NCBI GenBank assembly: GCA_022818135.1
Contig: JAFMSR010000015.1
Span: 2,962,278 to 3,026,277, forward strand
Direction: 5' to 3'
Length of the DNA: 64,000 nucleotides
Source: Saxidomus purpurata
Lineage: Eukaryota; Mollusca; Bivalvia; Venerida; Veneridae
A program made the translations under genes and the position numbers. This document shows, piece after piece, positions 41,101 through 53,100 of the stretch; the stretch's first letter is position 1, and each line of letters opens with the position of its first letter. Under the pieces are notes generated by a model. It saw only the letters and a list, made by a program, of their open reading frames with translations. It did no database searches and was not told where the DNA came from.

Positions 41101-44100
41101 TACTTGGTCTAATTGTCATACTTGGTCTATTGTCATACGTGCTCTATTGTCATACTTGCTCCATTGTCATACTTGCTCTATTGTCATACTTGCTTTATTG
41201 TCATACTTGCTCCATTGTAATACATGCTCTATTGTCATACTTGCTCCATTGTCATACTTGCTCTATTGTCATACTTGCTTTATTGTCATACTTGCTCCGT
41301 TGTAATACGTGCTCTATTGTCATTCTTGCTCCGTTGTAATACGTGCTGTATTGTCATTCTTGATCTATTGTCATACTTGCTGTATTGGCATACGTGCTCT
41401 ATTGTCATTCTTGCTGTATTGTCATACTTGCTCTAATTGTCATACTTGCTCTAATTGTCATACGCGCTCTATTGTCACACTTGCTGTATTGTCATACTTG
41501 CTCCATTGTCATACTTGCTGTATTGTCATACTTGCTCTAATTGTCATACTTGCTCTATTGTCATACTTGCTGTATTGTCATACTTGTTCCATTGTAATAC
41601 TTGCTGTATTGTCGTACTTAGTCTTATTGTAATACATGCTCTATTGTCATACTTGCTGTATTGTCATACTTGCTCCATTGTCATACTTGTTCTATTGTCA
41701 TACTTGCTCTATTGTCATACGTGCTCTATTATCATTCTTGCTCTATTGTCATACGTGCTCTATTGTCATACTTGCTCTATTGTCATACTTGGTCTATTGT
41801 CATACGTGCTCTATTGTCATACTTGCTCTATTGTCATTCTTGCTGTATTGTCATATTTGCTCAATTGTCATACTTGCTCCATTGTCATACTTGCTGTATT
41901 GTCATACTTGCTGTATTGTCATACTTGTTCCATTATAATACTTGCTGTATTGTCATACTTAGTCTTATTGTAATACATGCTCTATTGTCATACTTGCTGT
42001 ATGGTCATACTTGCTCCATTGTCATACTTGTTCTATTGTCATACTTGCTCTATTGTCATACGTGCTCTATTATCATTCTTGCTCTATTGTCATACGTGCT
42101 CTATTGTCATACTTGCTCTATTGTCATACTTGCTCTATTGTCATACTTGGTCTATTGTCATACTTGCTCTATTGTCATACTTGCTCTATTGTCATTCTTG
42201 TTCTATTGTCATACTTGCTGTATTGTCATACTTGCTCTATTGTCATTCTTGTTCCATTGTAATACTTGCTGTATTGTCATACTTAGTCTTATTGTAATAC
42301 ATGCTCTATTGTCATACTTGCTCTATTGTCATACTTGCTCTATTATCATTCTTGTTCTATTGTCATACTTGCTCTATTGTCATACTTGCTCTATTGTCAT
42401 ACTTGCTTTATTGTCATACTTGCTTTATTGTCATACTTGCTCTAATTGTCATACTTGGTCTATTGTCATACGTGCTCTATTGTCATACTTGCTCTATTGT
42501 CATACTTGCTCTATTGTCATACTTGGTCTATTGTCATACTTGCTCTATTGTCATACTTGCTCTATTGTCATGCTTGCTCTATTGTCATACTTGGTCTAAT
42601 TGTCATACTTGGTCTATTGTCATACTTGCTCTATTGTCATACTTGTCCATTGTCATACTTGGTCTATTGTCATACTTGGTCTATTGTCATACTTGCTCTA
42701 TTGTCATACTTGTCCATTGTCATACTTGGTCTATTGTCATACTTGCTCTATTGTCATACTTGTCCATTGTCATACTTGCTGTATTGTCATACTTGTCCAT
42801 TGTCATACTTGCTCCATTGTCATACGTGCTCTATTGTCATACTTGCTCTATTGTCATTCTTGCTGTATTGTCATACTTGCTCCATTGTCATACGTGCTCT
42901 ATTGTCATACTTGCTCTATTGTCATACTTGTCCATTGTCATTCTTGCTGTATTGTCATACGTGCTGTATTGTCATACTTGCTCAATTGTCATACTTGCTC
43001 CATTGTCATACTTGCTCCATTGTCATACGTGCTCTATTGTCATACTTGCTCTATTGTCATTCTTGCTGTATTGTCATATTTGCTCAATTGTCATACTTGC
43101 TCCATTGTCATACTTGTTCTATTGTCATACTTGCTCTATTGTCATACGTGCTCTATTATCATTCTTGCTCTATTGTCATACATGCTCTATTGTCATACTT
43201 GCTCTATTGTCATACTTGCTCTATTGTCATACTTGCTCTATTGTCATACTTTTAAGAGTGACCCTTAGGGGAGACTTTCTAATTATTATGGTTTGAACCC
43301 TAATACATTTAATGCATGGCTTTATATATCATACCGTGAAAATAATGTATTACTATAAGAAACATTCCTCGTTTTTATAATGTTTTTTAAAAGAAAAAAG
43401 AGAGAAATGTGATTATTGTGTTCTTTTTTTTTACAAACAAAACTGCCCGCCGAGAAGAAATGCTGACGGCACTTATTGCCACCTCCGTGAATAGAGTCAC
43501 ATGTATCTGACATATGTATACATATTGACACTTATCATAAACATGATATGATGTGCACAGAAACTTTATACAAGAAACTGTTAAATTGTCGACAGGAATC
43601 CTTTCTTTGTTAAAATTTTGCTTAGGTCTAGTTACAGAAAATAGTGCAGAATTTCAGTAACTATGTAATATATAGAATGAATAATAATTTTCGTCTGATA
43701 TATGACCCGTCTGCATCTGACATGCAGAAGTGATGTAGACCCTGATTTTGCGGGCATTGTAAATTGTGAAAAGTAGATGAAATATTATAGGTTTCATATC
43801 CCGTAATTTAGCCATCAATTGTGTGGGGTATAGTCTGTTTATCATGCCCAAAACTGCGCACAACATCATGTAAAATACAACTTAGATTAATTGCTCTCGA
43901 GACTCATTCCAGATGGAATCAACCTCAAAGAGAGAGAGGCAATGTGGAATTATTTGTGTCTTGCCTAAGGACACTATACCAACATGGCTATGTAAGGGAT
44001 CGAAACCGGGATCTCATTTTCACATGAGAAGGAATAAAAATAGCAGAGATTTAGGAGTCAATTTCACATCCTTAGTACATGCAGATTCTTTGTAACTGAC

Positions 44101-47100
44101 TGTAGTTATTGCAAGCATCTAACGTTGCCGTTTAATGTGGCAGCCTTCCGCTAGTCAATAAAAATTGGGTAAAAAACATAAGTTGTCTGTGGATAATGGT
44201 TGTGCCTGTTCGTTTAAAGTATGTTTAGTATTGTCTATTGCATAATAGTTGTTACCATATTTATTCCATTAAACAAGTTTGCTTGACAGGGAACTCTGGG
44301 CTGTAGAAATGTTTTTGCCACTTTCATGCAAAAGAATCATGGACGATTGGTGTAAAATTTCTGCGTATTTTAGTCTCTTGGATAACAATATTCTGGAACA
44401 ACTGTAAAATGCATTTTTATCAAGTTAGAAAATCAGATCAAAGGGACGTAATGTAAAATCTATCACCGAGGTAAAAAAAATTACATAAAAGGGAGGTAAT
44501 CAACAATATGTCGAGACAATCAAATCACAGTGAGGTAACCAGAGTCATTTCCCATGGTTAAGCCATTTAAATAAAAGAGAAGATATCAGGAAAAAAATTA
44601 GCTTGGTTAAGACATTAAAATTAATTTAAGAAAGGTTAATTGAGAAATATGATAATTAAAGGGAGGTAATTAGGAATACTTCTCTTCATTTAAACATTCA
44701 AATTAAAGGGAGAGAATTAGGAAATGAAATTGTTCCTTTCATCAATTTTCAGCCGTTTACAATTTTCATAGACTATAACTCTGTACCAACTCTTACACCC
44801 TTTCTTCCTTATTGATGAGACAGTTGAACTATTTAATGTAATGAATGATGTGGAACACGGTTATTTGCAAACAAAAAAGTAACAGCAGTTTTTTACATAT
44901 CCCGAAGGACATTCCAGTGTGTACTGGAATGACTGATAAAATAAAGTGTTTTTTAATTTGTTTAACCTCAGCTTTGTGTAGAATTTTTTTTCAGAATTTC
45001 CACATGACGTTCACTGAATTAGTTTTGTAGATCGATTAGATTTTGACAAGGACGTTTTTGACATGCAAACAACTACACCCCAGCTGTCTGTTGAAATACT
45101 TTCCGGGATAGTTTGCTTGCTAAAATTTTCCCCCAAGAATGTGATGAAGTGCGTTTATGACGCATATGGTTTCATTTTTAATTACGTTTCTGCAATAAAG
45201 AATGAAGAACGTTTGCATGTTCTTCAAAATGCATGCACTGTGTGTGGAATGTAATTTGTTTCTTTAGATAAAACAGATCATTGACTGATAATATGCAGTA
45301 GGATCGAAAAAACGGTCAATATGGGGGTTAATTGTCAATAGACGCAAATGTCTTGTCTATGAATGGTTACATATAAACAACAATTATGATTGTTCTAAAT
45401 GTTGTGGTTATTTAGTATAATGAAGAGTTTAGATGCATAAATTTTTGTCACTTACAATTTTGTGGGGTCATTAAAATTAATTTTCAGTTTTTAAGTGAAT
45501 GCGGTGTGTTAGGGTACCTGTTTGTGTTTAGAATATCATTGGGCAATAAATGTTTTAAGTTAGATTGATGTCATTCCCAAGTGGCCATTTCTAAAGTCAA
45601 AGCAGTTAATTAACACTATTTATTGTAGTATATATATAAGTTAATTAACACTAACTATTGTAGGATTCCACTCTTGTAATTAGTTTAAACATTATTTATT
45701 TGTATATCAAAGCATGAACAAATACAATTCATATATAAACAGCATCCAGGATTGAGAAGAAAGCTGTACAGCTTATATGAATCTCTTGTAATTGTAATAT
45801 CTTATGTTAGTCAATTATCCGAGATTTACATGTAAAATATGTAAATTAAAATACATCAAATTTTCTTATTCCTATGTTGGTTTGGTGGGGCGGAGAGGGT
45901 GGCTTCGGGTGGGCAAGGGGAAGGGGCGCTATGATGGACTTCACATCACAGCTCGCCTTTGAAGGTCCTTTATTTAATAATTGCCCTTTTCTGGCAATTT
46001 TCACAGCAGATATGGAGTAAAACAGATTTCTAGGCACATTTCCATATTTACAGGAATTAGTACTTTCAGTTTGCATGTGCTGTATGAAACAATGGCACAA
46101 TAAAAATGAATGGTTCTGTTAGTTTTTGCTTTGTATCAAACAAAATTGAAATTCATTTTTTTGTTTCTTTTCAGGCAAAGTGCTGGCACTTGCCCATCAC
46201 ACGTTGAACAGTACAAGTTCAAAACTCACAGACTGGTACTCCGTACCTATGACAGAACATAGACTGTCTCTCCACAATCTGTTTAACGATATTGAAGACT
46301 TTGTTAAACTTAAACATGTGATAATTAAAAACAGTGTTTCCACATTCTTCGATTCTCTGTTTCCTGTGATCTTTAAAAATGTGATTTACAAAAGTCCTAC
46401 CGAGTCGTGGACGCATCATTATCATCATTGCCTCGAGAAGCACCGGCAGGATATTCGCCCGCAAGTTTTCGGAAAGTATCCCGACAATATCGCAGAAAAA
46501 TTAAACAGTGGGTTGGCTTTGGCTAGGTCCTACCTTGAAGCATTGAATATCGTTACGGAAACAATTAACACAACAGACAATCTTTTATTCGAAGATGAAT
46601 GTAAGCATGCAGTGACTCGGATGCAGTATTGTAAGCATTGCCGTGGATTTGTGGATGTTAAACCTTGTAAAGGATTCTGCTTAGACGTGATGCGTGGATG
46701 TTTATCGAAACTAGGTGAAATCGGACCAGAGTGGAATGATATTATAACAGCAGTTGAAGGATTAGTTAGAGAAATGAGTGAACAAAGTCTGGATGAAGTA
46801 TTTAAAGGACTTGCTGCTGGAATTACTGATGCAATAATGAATGCGATGGTTACAGCGCCAGACTTCTACGAAAATGTAAGTACCGCTTGTTTGTATGGTA
46901 AATGTTTTAAACCATGCCATCTGTCATTTGTTTCATTGCTCTTTCCCCGGCTTGAATCCTTAATATCTGTCTGATGGTCTTTAAGGAACGGATAAAAGAA
47001 CTTTCGAAATTCCTAAATAGGTTATAAAAAATGGTGTTTCCACTTTCTTCGATTCTCTGTTTATTGTGATCTTTAAAAATGTGATTTACAGAAGTCCTAC

Positions 47101-50100
47101 CGAGTTGTGGCCGGTGGTAGAGTAGAGAGTTCAATCTTCATTTTAGCCAACATCATAGTTACTGGAATATTTCCCAGCGTTTACAGGCATTTAATCTGAG
47201 GGCTGATCTACCCTATAATATGCAAGTTAATGTATTCAGTCTATGCCTGCATTATTATATCCAGAGATATTTCCTCTACCCATAGCCCTTGTTATTCAAG
47301 TTACATTTCTATTTTATTCATTCATAAAATTTATTAAAATTTTATAAAAGATTGTATCATAAGATTTTGAGACTGTTTTGATAGATTTATAGCATATTTT
47401 GGCGACAATATCTTGTGTGTTGTTTGCTTTAAGACATGATAAAAGCCTGGCCATGGCCCTGTTTTCTTAAGACGAAAGTTTTTTCTGACATATTTACGAT
47501 GAATTACATTGCCTGTTATTCGCAGGTTTTTCTAGATTAACTTCATTCATAAAAGGAATGAACGTCAAGTTGATACTTACTTTTTTAACTGCGTGAATAC
47601 GAAAACTGCACATGAAGTCTAGTCATACAATTAGGCTACGTAATTTTGTCAACATCATATTAGTGTTATATTTAGACTATAAAAAGGGCAGGGGTGTCTG
47701 CAAAAAAAGGCCAAAAAGCCTTGGGTTTTGGACAGGGCACTTTTTGTGTCCTATAGAATTTAAATATTGTTCTATTTTTAGAAATGATGCAACTTAAAGC
47801 TTTATATAATGAGTGCTTCCTCAGTTATTTCAATAGATTTCAATACTAATCTGTTCTATAGTGTATACATTTTACAAAAGGGGCAGCAGGGAGGCCTTAA
47901 ACTTAAAAGGGCAGCAGCTTTAGATTTATAGCGGTTATATTAATTATACTACAATAGAATTTGCAAACAAACTGAAATGGTTGCTCTCTGCAGAGCATTT
48001 TAAGTGCATGCATAAAGGTGCCTGCATGTCCAAGTTAAAACGATCTTTCATCCTGAAAATCCAAATGAAAGTTGACTTCATGATATATAGGCAAGTATTG
48101 TCAAGTAAATTGTATTAGCTTTTACTTTAAAGCCTTATGCTAAATGCTCAACTGCCATTGACTTCTGAAGACATAATGATGCCAAATTGACTTTCTAGAT
48201 GTTGCGGATGCTGTATTTAGAAATTTCCAGAGTATTTTCAAGACAAAAGAGCCATTTTAATTCTGTTAGTTGTGCATCTTCTTTTTTCCTTTTATAGATA
48301 TACTGCAGATTATGGTATAATGTTTAAGTTATAGAACGAAATGTTTCTCTGGAGCTTTATTAAAGGACATCCCTCATCCAACTTAATTTCTGGCAAAAAA
48401 AAAGATTTTGTGAACAGTCCAACCTCCCCATACGACACCGCCCTAGAGCAACAACCTCCCTTAAATAGACACACATATTCTTGTGGGTCATGGATCAGCA
48501 CTGATTATGGCAGGGCATTTTTACCTTATATATCAGAGGCTGGTATAGGGTCTCTTCCTCAACTAAAAGTTTGTTAAAATCATGCAGTTTTTCCCAAAAT
48601 GAGACTTTACACCAGGTTTTTTGGTTACCCTTTAGACATTATTATCATGCTAAAATTTCCCCCAAAATTTAGGGGTAAGGGCGCTTGAATTCCTCAAACT
48701 TGAAAAGAATGCTCTGCACGTAGACAGAGTCATTTGCTGTTGGCTGGTGTAGTTTAGGGTTATAATATAAAATGCTGTCTTAAATACAACCTTGGCCCTA
48801 ACTGCCTTCAACAGGCTGTGAAATTCAAGTACCGAAAAAGTGAAACTGAATACAACCACTGCATGACTTTTGAATAATTGTTATTCAAAGATTTTTGCCA
48901 TATCATATTTATGAGAAAATACATGCTTGGAATGATAGGAATTACTTGATAGGTCGAGTTGAAGAAAAAAAGAGGCGCCTATATAAAATCAAAAGGAACT
49001 TGCAATGAAGACGCTCATGTACACAAACCATTCCTTGGTCAAGTGGTTAAAAGGTTGACTTGAAATCCCTGAACCCTCATAGGTTGAGGGCCATGGGTTC
49101 GAGCCCTGCTACTGACCAGTCTCTTTAGGAAGTTGGTAGTTTCTTTTAGGATTTATACGGTCTGATGGTTACGGTAAAGACTTCCCGTCTGTTAAAATGA
49201 CCAAAATATTGTTGGAACTGGCATTTACGTTCATACAATAACAGTACATAAATTGTTCAAATGGGTGCTTACTGAAAATTCATCGGCTAAATAGCAAACA
49301 CTGCCGATCATGGTCAGTCTGCACTCAGGTCTCAAAATCAGAACTTCTTGCAGCTTACGGCTAAATTTAATCTAATTCTAACATACTCTGCCTATCATAA
49401 TTTGTTTATCATTATACAACATGAGCTGCAAACATGTCATAAATGATTCTTTTCAAACAATTAGAAATTCATGGCAATGTGTAATGAATGGGATAATTAA
49501 TGCCGATGAATGAAAACTTGTGTGCGGCAATAACTTACAAACAAAAAGTAACTTTTTTATTTGATAATTACCATACTGCTCGTTTTGGGTTTTAATTAGC
49601 GATTAATTTTAGATTTTAAACAAGTTGATTTTGATTTTGGGGGGGGGGGGGGGGGGCGGGGGTTTTTGACAAAGGGGCAATTAACCATGACATCGTTTAA
49701 TTGAAAGAAATAACTTGGACAGTGCTTAAACGGATCTCGACTGCCCGTCCTTTATTTGTTTGCTAAAATTAAAAATAAAAGTAACACATCAGTATATCAT
49801 TGATGAAGCATTATGGTGCATCGAAATGACTTTCGCACTTTTGAAAGTTTTTACAGGTTTTACTGTTTTAAGCTCAATTATCTAAAAAGGTTAGACACAC
49901 CTGTCCTGATATCGCATTCAAGTAAGTAAGGAAACAACTGACACCTATTTAATGATAAATACAGTTGTGCAAGAAATGAGCTAATCGGATACAGTATAAC
50001 ACGATTGCGGAACTCATTTCGAAAGCTGACTAAATTTTCGCTGATTCTAAAGTTCGCGATTTTCACGCTGGGGGGGGGGATAAAGTGACAGGGGGGGATT

Positions 50101-53100
50101 AAAAAAAAAAGGTATATTACACTGCATTAATAACTTATAGAAATGGTACTTAAGTTTTTATTTCAAGACCGAATTATTTTGCATTTATTTTAGTGCTCGC
50201 ATAGCATCAAGAATAACCTCCCTTGTCTTGATCTAAATTAATGTTTAAACTTTATCTGACTATTCTTTTTAGTTTGAAATTAATGTTTATAGAAAATAAC
50301 TTAGTGAGTTTCATCTACATTTGTATAATCTGCTTATAATAATGAGCAAAGCCCATGCGTTGAAGATTTAAAAGAAATGTCTATGTTAAATTTTAGCTTT
50401 CAAGTGATGGATCCAATGTATTGTTAAAAATTGTTTTTAGCAGCTGTGAACAATTGCAATAAACATGATAAACAAGAATAACTTAGAAATAGATAGACCA
50501 GATTTGTTTATAAGATTATCTTGAAGACATAATTATATACAATTTAAAGATATAACAAAGTAAGTGCTTAACTCATGGAGCTCATATTTTTGGAAAGTGA
50601 TGACTGCTTTAAAAAATGTGCTATCAAATAGTTTGAAGAAAAATTAGCTTGTCTGCCATAGCTACAAAAGGATAAATCAAAATCCTCCAAATGTAAACCA
50701 GTCCATGCCTCTCTCATCAAAACCCTCCAAATGTAAACCCCGCCCTTTCGTCAAAATCCTCCAGAGTAAACCATTCCAGCCTCTCTCAAAAACCCTCCAA
50801 ATGTAAACCAGTCCATGCCTCTCTCGTCAAAACCCTCCAGATGTAAACCAGTCCATGCCTCTCTCAACAAAATCCTCCAGATGTAAACCAGTCCATGCCT
50901 CTCTCATCAAAATCCTCCAGATGTAAACCAGTCCATGCCTCTCTCGTCAAAACCCTCCGGATGTAAACCATTCCATGCCTCTCTCATCAAAACCCTCCAG
51001 ATGTAAACCAGTCCATGCCTCTCTCATCAAAATCCTCCAGATGTAAACCAGTCCATGCCTCTCGTCAAAATCCTCCAGATGTAAACCATTCCATGCCTCT
51101 CCATCAAAATCCTCCAGATGTAAACAAGTCCAGCCCTCTAATAAAACACGGGGGGGTAAACCTTTCCCTGCCTCTCTCATCAAAACCCTCAGCAGAAAGC
51201 AGTCATCTCAAGCCAATCCTCAGTATAAACCAGTCCGCCTGTCAAAACCCCCCAAATGTAACCATCCATGATCCAGGACAAAACCCAGTACCATCCATGC
51301 CTCTCTCGTCAAAACCCCCAAATGTAAACCAGTCCAGCCTCTCTGTCAAAATCCCAGATGTAAACCAGTCCATGCCTCTCTGCCACCCCGTGTAAACCAT
51401 CCGCCTTTTTCTTTGTAAATCCTCCAGTGTAAACCGTCCGCCTCTCTCATCAAAATCCTCCAGATGTAAACCAGTCCGCCTCTCTCCTCAAAACCTCCAG
51501 GTAACCAGTCCACCCCCCCCCGGGGGGGGGGAGGGGGGCGGGGCCTTTTTTTAAAAATCCTCCAGATGTAAACCTTTCCATGCCTCTCATTATGTAGCAA
51601 GAATGGCACTCAAGTCATTGTATAACTAGCAAATATAACACCAATCAGGACAAATTGTTTGATTTGTCCTCTGTAAAATGAAAAAATATTGTTTGTCTAT
51701 TAGAATAGGCACAGAATTTATTTGGACAGCTAACTCTGAAAAAAAAACACCGTGCAGGTTCCAAGTACTTTCAGTCCTTTGATTTTGATGTACAATGTCA
51801 TGTTTTTGTACTTCTATCAATCTTGAGGTACATTACTGGGGTCGTATTCCAGTAGCATCTTAAGTGATTTCTTTAGTATTTTAACTTAAGTCCAAAATTT
51901 TTAATCATCATTATTCTCTCAAAAGTGATCGATTGTGTGGAATTTCATCATCATTATAGAAAATGGTCATGGAAGATTTAAGAAATGTTCAACATTCTGC
52001 AATGCACATTCTCTTTTTTAAGTTATCTTCTTAAGGAAATTGTTAATTTTAAGGAAAATCTTAAGATTTGACTTAAGATGCATCTGGAATATGACCCCAG
52101 ATTACCCATTTTCAAAATATTAGCAATGGTTTATTGGGCTTATTGTCTTTAAATATTGACTTTGTTACCAAATTGTCATGGTTAAGTAGAAGAAGTTACA
52201 GTGGCAGAGTTATTGCCCTTGATTAAATTGAAAATACTTAATATGTTTATTGAAAGTTGCTTAATTAAGCTCTAAATCAAATATGTGATAAGCTTGACCA
52301 TCATAGGTGTTGTCTATGTTATAGCGATTAACATAGGCTGGAAGAACTTGTATTGCAATCTTACTAATTCTGATCTATCTTTTTTAAAATCATTCTTGTT
52401 TATTCTTATGTGTGGGCCTAGATTATAGCTCAGTGGTTAGGGCATTCAGCTCCGGAATGGGAGGTCCCTGGTTTATATCCCAGGTCGAGTTGTAAGGCCT
52501 CTGAGATCCATTGTTCGTTTGCATGAAATGGCGGGGGGTTTTGGTTGATTTGACTAGTACAAGGTGTATCCTTTGGCAAAGACACTGATGCCACACGTGC
52601 CTCAAGTCCACCCAGCTGTAAATGTCTGGCAGTGATGAAAAACTCGCTGCCTCTCTCTCAGGAGCGTGATGACATATGGAATGAGTGTTCGAGAGGGTTT
52701 CAATAAACTACCGAGCTTTCTTCGTGATCGAACTAAAATAGATTTGTAAAAACTAATCTTACTAAAGCAAATTAGTATAAACATGTTATGCTGTAAGGTT
52801 TTCACTTTGAATCTTAATGTTAAATACTCCTCTCTGATATCACTATCTATGGCCTTACCATTATAAAAATATAAATGATAGCGGCAATATGACCGTAGGT
52901 GGTAGAGATTATTTTCATTGGTTCCCAATTCATACCAGGAGAAAGTGGTAGTAGGTCATGGAAGACAAATATTGACACAGCTCTTGGCCGGACATTAGTT
53001 ATATGATAACCTGACAGACAGACTGCGATTTATTTGATCCTTAAATACACAGTGATACTCTCTGATGGTAACAGTAAAGTCCTAAGTGTAATATAGCAAA

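Larger units (their letters stand above)
6530..46174 (+). other. Glypican intron 2 (39.6 kb), repeat-rich
   Basis: GTAAGA...TTTTCAG. A single intron takes up 62% of the window, as expected for GPC3/GPC5-type genes, whose introns are very large in vertebrates. It contains the TTAA-flanked element family, several SINE families, palindromic repeats, minisatellites and the 17-bp satellite. Stretches 6531-9350, 10521-13075, 13130-15080, 20780-22215, 28430-29600, 34080-35430 and 36060-39388 hold no feature that I recognise apart from short AT-rich low-complexity runs. Confidence 0.85.

Noticed and set aside
39642..43296. Large overlapping forward open frames (up to about 330 codons) rich in Leu, Ile, Cys, Tyr
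   Set aside because: They are the three frames of a stop-free 17-bp tandem repeat. All give the same peptide, there are no splice or start contexts, and there is no non-repeat domain.
45063..45254. 63-codon frame resembling a small folded protein (Leu/Val-rich, several Cys)
   Set aside because: It lies 0.9 kb before exon 3, ends in a stop without a donor, has no family resemblance, and would break the phase 1 continuity between exons 2 and 3.
46907..47134. Reverse open frames 46219-46464 and 46907-47134 sharing a common peptide
   Set aside because: They are antisense shadows of exon 3 and of its partial duplicate; the shared peptide simply reflects that duplication.
49035..49110. Possible tRNA gene with perfect GGTTCGAGCCC B box
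   Set aside because: Same S1 head occurs at six other sites followed by the same body; it is a SINE, not a tRNA gene.
50683..51592. CRISPR-like array (40-bp period)
   Set aside because: The repeats are contiguous with no unique spacers, in a eukaryotic intron; it is a minisatellite.
52412..52490. Possible tRNA gene (A and B boxes at tRNA spacing)
   Set aside because: The acceptor stem does not pair, the B box is degraded, and the sequence continues into a SINE body and shared 3' tail.
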